From: Pseudomonadota bacterium
Lineage (GTDB): Bacteria > Pseudomonadota > Alphaproteobacteria > Acetobacterales > Acetobacteraceae
Length of the DNA: 42,682 nucleotides
Direction: 5' to 3'
Assembly (NCBI GenBank): GCA_021782435.1
Contig: JAJXVA010000002.1
Coordinates: 1 to 42,682, forward strand
Shown here: positions 1-9,290 of the stretch, one piece after another
Position numbering within the stretch: position 1 is the stretch's first letter
Layout of the letters: each line of letters opens with the position of its first letter
Translations under genes and position numbers: made by a program
Notes under the pieces: model-generated
Told to the model about the DNA's origin: nothing
Database searches by the model: none
Seen by the model: the letters and a program-made list of their open reading frames with translations, nothing else

Positions 1-1240
1 GGATGGAGGGGGCGAGGCCCGGGGATTTGGCGGCTTTGTGGGAGGGGTTACGGAAGCGGAGTTCGCCTTCGGGGGCGCAGTCGGCCGCGCTGGGGTCGAG
101 CAGTTCGATACGGGTCGCGGCGGTGACGGCGGCGATGGGCGTGGCTTCCGGGGTGGTGAGGAATTGGCGGATCTCGCCCTCGAGTTGGAGCGTATCGCGC
201 AGGCGGCACCATTCGGCGCGGTCGGTGTCTTCGAGGAAGATGGCGACGATGCCGGGGTGGGCGCCGGTGAGGCGGGTGGGCGCGATGGCGCCGAGGCGAT
301 GGCGGATGGCGGTGCCGATATGGTTCTCGCGTCCGGCCCGGGCGGCCATGACGAAGACGCCGTTGCCGGAGCGGGTGACGGCGAGCTGGGCTTCGGGGCC
401 GAATTGTTCGCGCAGCGCGTCCATGAGGCCGAGTTCGTTGGCCTGGGCGCCGGCGAGCAGCAGCGGATCGAGGCGGATGACGGCGGCCTCGTCCTGGTCG
501 GCGCGGCGCTTTTCGACGAGCATTTCGCGGATGCGGCGTTGCAGGGTGGCGAGGGTGGCGAGGCAGGACGGGTCGGGCGATTGGCGCAGACCCTGGGGCA
601 GGGTGAGTTTGAGCAGGTATCGGCCGGGATGGGCGGAGAGCCAGGTTTGCAGGTCGGGGTCGATACCGTCGACGAGGTGGAACCAGGCGCTGCGGTGCAG
701 GTCGCGGCCATCATCGGCGGAGACGGTTTCGCAGGCGAGCTCGGCGTGTTCGTCGGCGCGCGTGAGGAGGAGGTCGTAGGGGGCTCCGTCGGCGAGCCCG
801 GCGGGATGGACGGCGAACCCGCGGCCCTGCTGGAGCGCGATGGTGCGCACGAGATGGAACAGGGGGACCAGGCTTTGCGTGCCGGAGAGCGCGTGGTCGA
901 TGGCGGCTTCCAGGCGGGGCTGACCGGAGGGGGGCAGGCGCGCATGCAGGGTGGCGAGACGTTCGGCGAAGGCCAGGATGCGGCGTTCGGCGGAACTGGT
1001 GGGCGCGCGGCCAGGCTCGAGCAGGCGGGCGAGCGTGAGTTCGAGCGCGTGGCGGGCCTGCAGGACGCGGCCGGCGCGGGGGCTCAGGGCGATGGTGGCG
1101 GCGAGGCTTTCGGCGCGGACGGTAAGTTGTGCGCCGCACAATTGCCTGAAGCGGGGAGCCAGGTCGATCGGTTTTGCCAAGACCGGCGCTGCCGTGGCGA
1201 GGTTTTCAAAGGCCGTTACTGGTGGCGCGCGTAAAGGCAT
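1..1240 (-). CDS. hypothetical protein, 3' end truncated by window edge
   Basis: Reverse strand from ATG at 1240 is open to the window edge (MPLRAPPVTAFENLATAAPVLAKPIDLAPRFRQLCGAQLTVRAESLAATIALSPRAG...). No stop inside the window, so it is absent from the ORF track. Plausible protein composition, same strand as aroC and fabI. Confidence 0.75.
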   Translation of the reverse strand, partial: MPLRAPPVTAFENLATAAPVLAKPIDLAPRFRQLCGAQLTVRAESLAATIALSPRAGRVLQARHALELTLARLLEPGRAPTSSAERRILAFAERLATLHARLPPSGQPRLEAAIDHALSGTQSLVPLFHLVRTIALQQGRGFAVHPAGLADGAPYDLLLTRADEHAELACETVSADDGRDLHRSAWFHLVDGIDPDLQTWLSAHPGRYLLKLTLPQGLRQSPDPSCLATLATLQRRIREMLVEKRRADQDEAAVIRLDPLLLAGAQANELGLMDALREQFGPEAQLAVTRSGNGVFVMAARAGRENHIGTAIRHRLGAIAPTRLTGAHPGIVAIFLEDTDRAEWCRLRDTLQLEGEIRQFLTTPEATPIAAVTAATRIELLDPSAADCAPEGELRFRNPSHKAAKSPGLAPSI

Positions 1241-1294
1241 GCCGCCCCTTACCGGGCGGGGTTGGCGGGTAGCAAGCCGAAAACTATAAAAAAT

Positions 1295-2401
1295 TTAATA
1301 GTCCGGTATGTCCGTTCGGGGGTGATCCAAATGCGAATAGGCGTTTTGGCGTAATAAATGGTCGGCGAGGACGCAGGCGACCATGGCCTCGGCGACGGGG
1401 ACGGCGCGGATGCCGACGCAGGGATCGTGCCGGCCCTTGGTGGATAGGGTGGTGTTGTTGCCGTTCTGGTCAATGGTTGCGACCGGGACCAGGATGGAAC
1501 TGGTGGGCTTGACCGCGATCCGGGCGATGATGGGCTGGCCGGTCGAGATGCCGCCGAGGATGCCGCCGGCATGGTTGGCGAGGAAGCTGACCTGGCCGGC
1601 CGCGTCGATGTGCATGGGGTCGGCGTTTTCGGGCCCGGTGAGGCTGGCGGCGGCGAAACCGGCGCCGATTTCGACGCCCTTGACGGCGTTGATGCCCATG
1701 AGCGCGCCGGCGAGATCGGCGTCGAGCTTGGCGTAGATGGGGGCGCCGAGGCCGGGGGGGACACCAAGCGCCTCGACCTCGATCACGGCGCCGAGGGAAC
1801 TGCCTTGCCGGCGGATTTCGGTGAGATGGGCTTCCCAATCGGGGACGGCATCGGCATCGGGGCAGAAGAAGGGGTTGCGCTCGACCTCGGCCCAGTCGAA
1901 CCGGTCGCGCGCGATGGGGCGCGCGCCGAGTTGGACGAGGGCGCCGCGGATGATGACGCCGGGGCCGAGGATGCGGCGGGCGATGGCGCCGGCGGCGACC
2001 CGCATCGCGGTTTCGCGCGCGGAGGAGCGGCCGCCGCCGCGCGGGTCGCGGATGCCGTATTTGACCGTGTAGGTGTAATCGGCGTGGCCGGGGCGGTAGG
2101 CGCGGGCGATATCGGCGTAATCCTTTGAGCGCTGATCGGTGTTCTCGATCAGCAGGGCGATGGGAGTGCCGGTGGTTTGGCCCTGATAGACGCCGGAGAG
2201 GATGCGCACGGCATCGGGTTCCTGGCGCTGGGTGGTGAATTTGGACTGGCCGGGGCGGCGCCGGTCGAGGAAGGGCTGGATATCGGCTTCGGACAGGGGG
2301 AGGCGGGGGGGACAGCCATCGATGACGCAGCCGATGGCGGGGCCGTGGCTTTCGCCCCAGGTGGTGACGCGGAAGAGATGGCCGAAACTGTTATGGGACA
2401 T
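1295..2401 (-). CDS. aroC: chorismate synthase
   Basis: [59 protein letters not shown]; chorismate synthase signatures including [18 protein letters not shown]. Confidence 0.98.
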   Translation of the reverse strand: MSHNSFGHLFRVTTWGESHGPAIGCVIDGCPPRLPLSEADIQPFLDRRRPGQSKFTTQRQEPDAVRILSGVYQGQTTGTPIALLIENTDQRSKDYADIARAYRPGHADYTYTVKYGIRDPRGGGRSSARETAMRVAAGAIARRILGPGVIIRGALVQLGARPIARDRFDWAEVERNPFFCPDADAVPDWEAHLTEIRRQGSSLGAVIEVEALGVPPGLGAPIYAKLDADLAGALMGINAVKGVEIGAGFAAASLTGPENADPMHIDAAGQVSFLANHAGGILGGISTGQPIIARIAVKPTSSILVPVATIDQNGNNTTLSTKGRHDPCVGIRAVPVAEAMVACVLADHLLRQNAYSHLDHPRTDIPDY

Positions 2402-2613
2402 TTCGGGCCGGGCCGGGGACGGCGACGCAACGACAGCGTGGCTTCGTGGCGGAAGCGCCGTGCGCGCCGCTTTTTCCCCGGGGGGTTCGGGGCGACCCGA
2501 CAGTTCCGGCGGCGGATTCCGGAGCGCCGTGCCGGATCATGACGTTCGTGTGATTTTTTTCGTTCACGAGCAGGTCACAAGCAGACCGCGCCTTTCCTGG
2601 CTTTCTGCCCGGG

Positions 2614-2655
2614 TCAGGCCCCGGGTCCGGCCCCGGGTCCGGCCCCAGGTCCGGT
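2614..2655. repeat. 12-bp tandem repeat coding for the GPGA tail of FabI
   Basis: tcaggccccggg/tccggccccggg/tccggccccagg/tccgg; translates to GPGAGPGAGPGA before the stop. Confidence 0.85.
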
Positions 2656-3507
2656 GAGATCGGGCGCGTTGGGGTTTTTCATGCCGACGGTGTTGTATCC
2701 GGCATCGAGGTAATGGATTTCGGCGGTGCAGCCGGAGGAGAGGTCGGACAGGAGATAGAGCGCGGCGCCGCCGACTTCCTCGAGGGTGATGTTGCGGCCG
2801 AGGGGGGAATTGTGCCGCACCCAGGTGAGGATATAGCGGAAATCACTGATGCCGTTGGCGGCGAGGGTGCGGAGCGGCCCGGCGCTGATGGCGTTGACGC
2901 GGATATTGTCGGGCCCGAGATCGGCCGCGGCGTAGCGGACCGAGGCCTCGAGCGCGGCCTTGGCGACGCCCATGACGTTGTAATGGGGCACGACGCGCTC
3001 GGCGCCGAGATAGGAGAGGGTGAGCATCGCGCCGCCATTGGGCATCAGCCTCGCGGCGCGGCGGCAGACGGCGGTGAAGGAATAGCAGGAGATATCGAGC
3101 GCCTGGCGGAAGGCTTCCCGGGGGGTGTCGATGTAGCGGCCGCGGAGATAGGCCTTGTCGGCGAAGCCAATGGCATGGACCAGGAAATCGATGCTGCCCC
3201 ATTCGCGCCCGATATGGTCGAAACAGGCGTCGATGGCGGCATCGTCGCCGACGTCGCACGGGACCAGCAGGGAGGCGCCGATGCTCTCGGCGAGCGGGCG
3301 GACCCGCTTCTCGACCGTATCCCCGACATAGGAGAAGGCGACCTCGCCACCCTGGGCGGCCACCGCCTGGGCGATGCCCCAGGCGACCGAGTGGTCGTTG
3401 GCGACGCCCATGATGAGGCCGCGCTTGCCCTGCATGAGGGTGCCGCGGGCGGGCAACGCCGATGTCGCGGATTTGGGCGGGAGGGTGTTGGCGGTGGCGT
3501 CGGGCAT
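2614..3507 (-). CDS. fabI: enoyl-[acyl-carrier-protein] reductase (NADH), FabI type
   Basis: LMQGKRGLIMGVANDHSVAWGIAQAVAAQGGEVAFSYVGD...AERVVPHYNVMGVAKAALEASVRYAAADLGPDNIRVNAISAGPLRTLAANGISDF. Start set at MPDATAN (3507) rather than the longer 3843 ORF start. Confidence 0.95.
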   Translation of the reverse strand: MPDATANTLPPKSATSALPARGTLMQGKRGLIMGVANDHSVAWGIAQAVAAQGGEVAFSYVGDTVEKRVRPLAESIGASLLVPCDVGDDAAIDACFDHIGREWGSIDFLVHAIGFADKAYLRGRYIDTPREAFRQALDISCYSFTAVCRRAARLMPNGGAMLTLSYLGAERVVPHYNVMGVAKAALEASVRYAAADLGPDNIRVNAISAGPLRTLAANGISDFRYILTWVRHNSPLGRNITLEEVGGAALYLLSDLSSGCTAEIHYLDAGYNTVGMKNPNAPDLTGPGAGPGAGPGA

Positions 3508-3658
3508 GGTGGGGCTTCCGCAATTCGCTTTCATGTTCGGGTCTCGCACGGCAACGCGACAGGGTTCAAGGGCCGCGGTGCCGCTGGCGGCGGAAGCTGG
3601 TGGCGCGACGGGGCGTGAGACTGGCGGAAGCCGAAGCGACACGCCATGATGGGAAGCG

Positions 3659-4624
3659 ATGCCGCGCGCCACGAAACGATCCCGAATCGAGAGCGAAACG
3701 ATGGCGCGGCCGGCCGAGGGCGGGCTGATTGGCCTCGACACGGACGGGGCGATCGGCTGGGCGCGGTTTCCCGATGCGCCGGCCGAGATGGTGCGGGTGG
3801 TGTTGAAGGCGGGCGGGGCGGAGGTGGCGCGGACAGTGGCCAACCGCTTCGGCGACCCGCGAATCGAGACTCTGACCGGGCCGGGGGTGGCGGGATTCGT
3901 GACGCACCTGGAACGGCTGCCGGCCTGCCCGGTGCCGTTTCAACTGACCGCGCACGTGGCGGAGGATGACGCGCCGCTGGGCGCGGCGTTGCCGGTGCGC
4001 AATGACGCGGAACTGGCGGCGCTGATGGGGCGGGCGACGCGGGGCGAGATACAGGGACATCTGGACAGCCTGCACGCGGGATATGTGCATGGCTGGGCGC
4101 GGGATGAGGCGAACCCGGGTCTGTCGGTGCGGGTGGAGGTGCTGGACGGCGCGGTGGTGGTGGCGTCGGGGCTGGCCAACCGGCTGCGCGAGGATCTGCG
4201 CGCGGCCGGACTGCATACGGGGCTTTATGGGTTTTCGATTCCCCTGCCGGCGGTATTGCTGGATGGCCGCACGCATAGCCTGACCGCATGGGTGGTGGGG
4301 GCGGATACGCCATTGCCCGGCGGGCCGGTGGCGTTTGGCCCGAGCACGGCGGTGGCGCTGATGCACGAGGTGGCCGGGTTGCGCGAGGAGGTGGCGCGGC
4401 TGGCGGCGCTGGTGGATGGGCTGGTGGCGCCGGATGGGGTGGCGCAGCGGCGGATGATGCAGATGCTGGCCGAGCGGGTGGCGGCGTTCGGGGAAATTCA
4501 GCGCGAACAGGGCGAGCGCGACATGGCGGCGCTGCGCGCGATGGTGCTGGCGCTGGCCGGACGGGCGGAGGCGGAAGCGGCGGCGCGCGGGACGGATGCC
4601 AGGGCAACGAAGCGCCGGCGCTGA
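3659..4624 (+). CDS. hypothetical protein with the GWA-x-D domain often fused to or near glycosyltransferases, plus C-terminal coiled coil
   Basis: GHLDSLHAGYVHGWARDEANPGLSVRVEVLDGAVVVASGLANRLREDLRAAGLHTGLYGFSIPLP matches a domain pattern seen with bacterial glycosyltransferases. Start may be 3659 or 3701. Confidence 0.75.
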   Translation: MPRATKRSRIESETMARPAEGGLIGLDTDGAIGWARFPDAPAEMVRVVLKAGGAEVARTVANRFGDPRIETLTGPGVAGFVTHLERLPACPVPFQLTAHVAEDDAPLGAALPVRNDAELAALMGRATRGEIQGHLDSLHAGYVHGWARDEANPGLSVRVEVLDGAVVVASGLANRLREDLRAAGLHTGLYGFSIPLPAVLLDGRTHSLTAWVVGADTPLPGGPVAFGPSTAVALMHEVAGLREEVARLAALVDGLVAPDGVAQRRMMQMLAERVAAFGEIQREQGERDMAALRAMVLALAGRAEAEAAARGTDARATKRRR

Positions 4625-6395
4625 GCCGGTATCGGGGCGGGCAGGCCGCGCCGGAGCGGCGCGGCCTGGGCTGGTGGTGATGACGCCGCTGCCGCCGGCG
4701 CGGACCGGCATTGCCGATTACAGCGCCGATCTGCTGCGCGAACTGGCGCCCCGGTATGACATCGTGGCGGTGACCGATGTGGGGGCGGCGCCGAGCCCCG
4801 CCCCCCTGCCCTGCGCGGTGAGCGATATTTTGCGCTACGCGGCGCGGAACGACTGGCACGACCTGCCGCATGTCTACATGCTGGGGAATAACCCGGACCA
4901 TCTCTACATGCTGGGGCCGATGGCGGCGCGGCCGGGGCTGGTGGTGCTGCACGACCCGGCGCTGCACCATCTGCTGGACTGCGCGACCGCGGCGCTGGGG
5001 GATGCCGAGGGATATTGCCAGGCGCTGGCCGCCGAATACGGCAGGCCGGGCGCGGTGCTGGCGGCGCAGTGGCGGCAAACCGGCCTGCGCGACCGGGCGA
5101 TGGTGGGCGGCCTGCCGATGCTGCGCCAGGTGCTGGGGCCGGCGCGCGGGGTGGTGGTGCATTCCCATTATGCCGCGTGGCGGGTGCGGACGCAGGTGCC
5201 TGAGGCACAGGTGCACGTGGTGCCGCACCTGGCGCAGCGGCCGGTGGCGGCGCCGGACCCGGCGGGGCTGCGCGCGGAACTGGGCATTCCGCCCGATGCC
5301 GTGGTGTTTTTGTCGTTGGGGTTCGTGTCGCACATCAAGCGCATCGACACGGCGTTGCGGGCGCTGGCGCGGATTGCGCGGCGGCTGCCGAATTTCCGCT
5401 ACGTGATCGCGGGGGAATTGCGGCCCGAGGAAATCGATGTGACGCGGATGGCGGCGCGGCTCGGACTTTCGGCGCAGGTGGTGACCACGGGGTACCTGGA
5501 CGCGGCGGCGCTGGGCTCGGCGGTGGCGATGGCGGACGTGGTGATAAACCTGCGCCACCCGGTGGGGGGGGAGACCTCGGGCACGCTGATACGGGCATTG
5601 AGCGCGGGGGCGTGCGTGGTGGTGGTGGATGACGGGCCGTTTGCGGAAATACCCGAGGGGGCGGCGGTGAAACTGGCCTGGGGCCCCGCGATCGAGGGGG
5701 ATCTGGCGGACGCGCTGCTGCGCCTGGCGGTGAGCCCCGAGATGCGGCGCGGCATTGGCGCGCGGGCGGCGGCGGATGCGGCCTGGCGGTATGCGCCGGC
5801 GCGGGCGGTGGCGGGGTATACGGCGGCTTTGGCGGCGATGGCGGCGGCGCCCGCCAAGCCATGGCGGCGGCGCGTGGCGCTGTGCGACCGGGTGGCGCAG
5901 GCGGCGGCGTGTGACGCACCGCTGTGGATGGCGGTGGGGGCGATGCCGGGGTTCGCGACGCCAGGGGTGGTGCTGGCGGCGGCGGAAGACGCGGACATGG
6001 CGGCGCTGGCCAGGCTGGGGCACCGGCCGGTGCGCCTGCGGCTGCGCGGGGCGGAGAGGGTGGCGCCGCGCGGCGCCGATGCGGTGCTGGTGGTGGTGAC
6101 CGCCGACGGGGACGGGCCGGAGGACGCGGCGCTGCTACGACGGCTCAACGCGGCACTGGCGTTCGATGGTGTGGCGGTGGTGGAACTGCGTGGCCTTGCG
6201 GCCGGGGCGCGGGAACTGGCCAGCCGGGCCGCGGGGCCGGACCTGCTGGCGGCGATGGGGTTCGTGGTCGAGGCGGTTTACGCGGCGCCGGACGTGACCG
6301 GCGCGGCACCGGCGGCGCCGGGCCTGGTGTGGCGGGCGCGCAAACGCAGCGAACCCTGGCCGGCCGAGACCTGGGAGGCGGCGGGTGCGGGCTGA
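4596..6395 (+). CDS. glycosyltransferase family 4-like protein
   Basis: LVVMTPLPPARTGIADYSADLLRELAPRYDIV N-terminus and VVFLSLGFVSHIKRIDTALRALARI...TTGYLDAAALGSAVAMADVVINLRHPVGGETSGTLIRALSAGACVVV GT-B acceptor region. Confidence 0.88.
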   Translation: MPGQRSAGAEPVSGRAGRAGAARPGLVVMTPLPPARTGIADYSADLLRELAPRYDIVAVTDVGAAPSPAPLPCAVSDILRYAARNDWHDLPHVYMLGNNPDHLYMLGPMAARPGLVVLHDPALHHLLDCATAALGDAEGYCQALAAEYGRPGAVLAAQWRQTGLRDRAMVGGLPMLRQVLGPARGVVVHSHYAAWRVRTQVPEAQVHVVPHLAQRPVAAPDPAGLRAELGIPPDAVVFLSLGFVSHIKRIDTALRALARIARRLPNFRYVIAGELRPEEIDVTRMAARLGLSAQVVTTGYLDAAALGSAVAMADVVINLRHPVGGETSGTLIRALSAGACVVVVDDGPFAEIPEGAAVKLAWGPAIEGDLADALLRLAVSPEMRRGIGARAAADAAWRYAPARAVAGYTAALAAMAAAPAKPWRRRVALCDRVAQAAACDAPLWMAVGAMPGFATPGVVLAAAEDADMAALARLGHRPVRLRLRGAERVAPRGADAVLVVVTADGDGPEDAALLRRLNAALAFDGVAVVELRGLAAGARELASRAAGPDLLAAMGFVVEAVYAAPDVTGAAPAAPGLVWRARKRSEPWPAETWEAAGAG

Positions 6396-7296
6396 GCCGG
6401 CAGGAGATTTTTTGGCCGCGGCACGGGCGGTAGCGGGCGCGACGCGCCTGCTGGTGGCGAGCCTGCCGGCGCAACCGCGGGCGGGGATGGCGGGGCAGCT
6501 GGAATTTCTACACCCGACCGAGCCCCTGCATTGGCGCGAGGCGGAGCCGCCGGTGGTGCTGGCGGCGACGGACGCGGAGGTGACCCGCCCGGCGCCGGCG
6601 ATCTGGCCGGGCAGCGCTCCGCCGGCGCGACTGCGGTGGCGGCGGGTGGATTTTCTGTATCCCGACGCGGCGGTGCTTGGCCTTGGCGACCTGCGCGCGG
6701 CGCTGGCGCTGCTGGCGGGCGCGGCCGAGATGTTGCGGCGGCAACGGCCGGTGGTGGTGATGGATGGGCGCGGCGCGGCGTGGCTGCGGGACGCGGCGCG
6801 GGCGATGTTGCCGGAGGGGTATGGTGTTTCGGCGGCGGGGGATTTGCTGGTGGCGGCACCCGGCCGGCCGCGGCCGGTGACGCCGCGGCCGGTGACGCCG
6901 CGGCCGGTGACGATGGGGTGGGCGTTCGATGCCGGGCTGCATGCCCATGGGCTGCACCCGCCGGAGCCGGGGGCGCCGGATGGCGGGCGCCATACCGGGG
7001 CGGCGGCAGCGAATTTCGTGCGGATCGGGCGGCCGTTCGGCGGGGCATTCGGGGTGCGGCTGCATGCGGCGGATTGGGGCGCGGGCGGGCCGTTCGACCT
7101 CGACGTGGACGGCGCGCCGCTGGCGCCGGTGCGCACGGGAGGGAATTGGGCGGAGTACGGACCGGTGGATCTGGCGCGCGTGGCGGACCCGGTGCTGACC
7201 GTGCACCTGCTGGCGCCGCCGCCCGTGGTCGATACGGTCCGGTGGCCACGCAAGATCGGGCCGCGGCTGACCCGGCTGGAATTGCTGCCGATATGA
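6385..7296 (+). CDS. hypothetical protein in glycosyltransferase cluster
   Basis: ORF begins GTG, overlaps the upstream stop and shares ATGA with the downstream gene. Contains RPVTPRPVTPRPVT repeat. Confidence 0.7.
   Translation: MRAEPAGDFLAAARAVAGATRLLVASLPAQPRAGMAGQLEFLHPTEPLHWREAEPPVVLAATDAEVTRPAPAIWPGSAPPARLRWRRVDFLYPDAAVLGLGDLRAALALLAGAAEMLRRQRPVVVMDGRGAAWLRDAARAMLPEGYGVSAAGDLLVAAPGRPRPVTPRPVTPRPVTMGWAFDAGLHAHGLHPPEPGAPDGGRHTGAAAANFVRIGRPFGGAFGVRLHAADWGAGGPFDLDVDGAPLAPVRTGGNWAEYGPVDLARVADPVLTVHLLAPPPVVDTVRWPRKIGPRLTRLELLPI
6866..6911. repeat. 15-bp tandem repeat (PRPVT codons) in CDS
   Basis: ccgcggccggtgacg x3 read directly. Confidence 0.8.
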
Positions 7297-8411
7297 ATTC
7301 GCCGCGGGTGCTGATGGTATCTCCGGTGCCGAGCCACCCACGCGACCAGGGCAACGCGGCGCGGATTTACACGCTGGGGCGATGGTTGCAGGCGCAAGGC
7401 GCGACCGTGCATTTTTTGTATTACGCGCTGGAGGGATGGACCGCGCAAAGCCTGGCGGAGATGCAGGCCACCTGGGATGCGGTGTTCGTGGTGCGGCCGC
7501 GCGCCTTCAGCCTGGCGCCGCGCGAGACGGGGTATCATGGCCTGGATGATTGGTACGATGCGGCGGTGACCGAGGAAGCGGCGCGCTTGCAGGCGCGCTA
7601 TGGCTATGCGGCGGTGATTGCCAATTACGTGTGGGGCAGCGGGGTGCTGGCGGCGTTCGGTGACGAGACGGTGAAATTTCTCGATACGCACGACGTGTTT
7701 GGCGGTCGGGACGCGCGGTTCATCGCGGCCGGGATGGCGCCGGAATGGTTCTGGACGACGCCCGCGGAGGAGGCGCGGGGATTGGCGCGCGCGGATGTGG
7801 TGCTGGCGATACAGGAGGCCGAGGCGGCGCAGTTTCGCGCGCTGGGGCATGGCGATGTGCGGGTGCTGGGGCATTTGCCGCCGTGGCGACGGCGACTGGC
7901 GCGGGAGGGGCGGCCGGTGCGGATCGGATATCTGGCGAGCCGCAACCCGATCAATGCGGACAGCTTCCGGGTGTTGCGCGAGGAATTGCCTTATGAGGGA
8001 ATAAAGGGGGCGCGACTGATGGTGGCGGGGGCGCTGTGCGACCGGTTGGACGCGGCGGCGCCGTTCACGGTTCTGGGCCGGGTGGCGACGCCGGGCGCGT
8101 TTTATGACCAGGTGGATGTGGTGGTGAACCCGATGCGGTTCGGCACCGGGCTGAAAATAAAATCCGTGGAGGCGCTGTTCGAGGATATGCCGCTGGTGGC
8201 GACGCGGGAGGCGATGGTGGGGCTGCCGGCGGGCCATGACCTGCACCGGCTTGACGATGCGCGCGCGGTGGCGCGGGTGTTGCCGGAGGTGGCGCGGCGG
8301 GCGGCGCTGCGGCGCGAATTGGGCGTGGCGGGGCGCGAGGTGGCGGCGGCCTATGCGGCGGCGGTGCTTGCGGCGCGGGTGGGGGTTTGGCGGGAGATTG
8401 CGGGGAAGTAG
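7293..8411 (+). CDS. glycosyltransferase (GT-B fold, group 1-like)
   Basis: MNSPRVLMVSPVPSHPRDQGNAARIYTLGRWLQAQGATVHFLYYALEG...VDVVVNPMRFGTGLKIKSVEALFEDMPLVATREAMVGL. Start trimmed from the 6531 ORF to the ATG at 7293. Confidence 0.85.
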   Translation: MNSPRVLMVSPVPSHPRDQGNAARIYTLGRWLQAQGATVHFLYYALEGWTAQSLAEMQATWDAVFVVRPRAFSLAPRETGYHGLDDWYDAAVTEEAARLQARYGYAAVIANYVWGSGVLAAFGDETVKFLDTHDVFGGRDARFIAAGMAPEWFWTTPAEEARGLARADVVLAIQEAEAAQFRALGHGDVRVLGHLPPWRRRLAREGRPVRIGYLASRNPINADSFRVLREELPYEGIKGARLMVAGALCDRLDAAAPFTVLGRVATPGAFYDQVDVVVNPMRFGTGLKIKSVEALFEDMPLVATREAMVGLPAGHDLHRLDDARAVARVLPEVARRAALRRELGVAGREVAAAYAAAVLAARVGVWREIAGK

Positions 8412-8415
8412 GCTT

Positions 8416-8439
8416 GTTCTTTTTGTGCACAAAAAGAAC
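8416..8439. repeat. perfect 24-bp palindrome, dispersed repeat copy A
   Basis: GTTCTTTTTGTGCACAAAAAGAAC is its own reverse complement; lies between convergent genes. Confidence 0.9.
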
Positions 8440-8510
8440 CAAAAAACCTCGACTTTCTGGGGTTTGGATTTCGGGCGGCGCAGGGAAGTCGGGATATGAA
8501 GTCTTTTGGT

Positions 8511-8532
8511 TTCTTTTTCTTCAGAAAAAGAA
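8511..8532. repeat. 22-bp palindrome, diverged copy B
   Basis: TTCTTTTTCT-TC-AGAAAAAGAA. On the reverse strand it is followed by ACCAAAAGAC, parallel to copy A's ACCAAAAAAC. Confidence 0.8.
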
Positions 8533-8541
8533 GAGTCTTGC

Positions 8542-9288
8542 TCAGAGATATCCGGCCCGGACGAACATGGCGAGGGTGAGGGCGAGGCCGATGGCGATGA
8601 CGCCGAGGCGGAGCGCGCGGTCTGGCACGCGGTTGAGGAGGTGGGCGCCGAGCGCGCCGCCGGCCATGGCGCAGACGGCGACGATGGCGGCGGCGCGCCA
8701 GTGGATCTGATGGGAGAACAGGAAAATGCCGACCGCGGCGGCGTTCATGACCGCGGCGAGGACGTTTTTGGTGGCGCCGGCGGGGCGGACGGCGAGCCCC
8801 GCGAGGGTGAGGGCGGCGAGCATGAGCAGGCCGATGCCACCGCCGAAATAGCCGCCATAGATGGCGATCAGGAACTGGGCGGTGGCGGCGGTGGCGGGCG
8901 GCAGGGGATGGGCGGCGCTTCGCTGCCCGCGGCGGAAACTGCCCCAGATGAAGACGAGGGTCGCGAACAACACCAGGAACGGCACGAGATGGTCGAACAA
9001 GGGCACGGGGGTGAGGAGCAGCAGCCCGGCACCGATGGCGCCGCCCGCGAGGGAGAGCGCGCACAGGGTGCGGAAGGACAGGCCGGCGGCGCCGCTGACG
9101 AGGTGGCGATTGGCGAGCCCGGTGGTGACCTGGCCGGGGAAGAGGGCGATGGTCGAGGTGATGTTGGCGGCCTCGGCGTTCATGCCGAGCAGCAGCAGGG
9201 CGGGAAAGGTGATGAACGAGCCGCCGCCGGCTAGCGCGTTCTGCACGCCGGCCCAGAAGGCGGCGAGACCGAGCAGGAGGAGGGTCAT
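8542..9288 (-). CDS. TauE/SafE family permease
   Basis: 248-aa hydrophobic protein MTLLLLGLAAFWAGVQNALAGGGSFITFPALLLLGMNAEAANITSTIALFPGQVTTG, with IYGGYFGGGIGLLMLAALTL. Confidence 0.9.
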   Translation of the reverse strand: MTLLLLGLAAFWAGVQNALAGGGSFITFPALLLLGMNAEAANITSTIALFPGQVTTGLANRHLVSGAAGLSFRTLCALSLAGGAIGAGLLLLTPVPLFDHLVPFLVLFATLVFIWGSFRRGQRSAAHPLPPATAATAQFLIAIYGGYFGGGIGLLMLAALTLAGLAVRPAGATKNVLAAVMNAAAVGIFLFSHQIHWRAAAIVAVCAMAGGALGAHLLNRVPDRALRLGVIAIGLALTLAMFVRAGYL

Positions 9289-9290
9289 GC

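Noticed and set aside
2551-2582. tgtgatttttttcgttcacgagcaggtcaca as a fifth copy of the 24-bp palindrome
   Set aside because: Only partial resemblance (TTTTTTTCGTTCACGA); too degraded to count without a genome-wide profile.
3531-6023. 830-aa reverse-strand ORF, and 6135-8432 765-aa ORF
   Set aside because: Antisense to the glycosyltransferase cluster; Arg/Pro/His-rich shadow frames.
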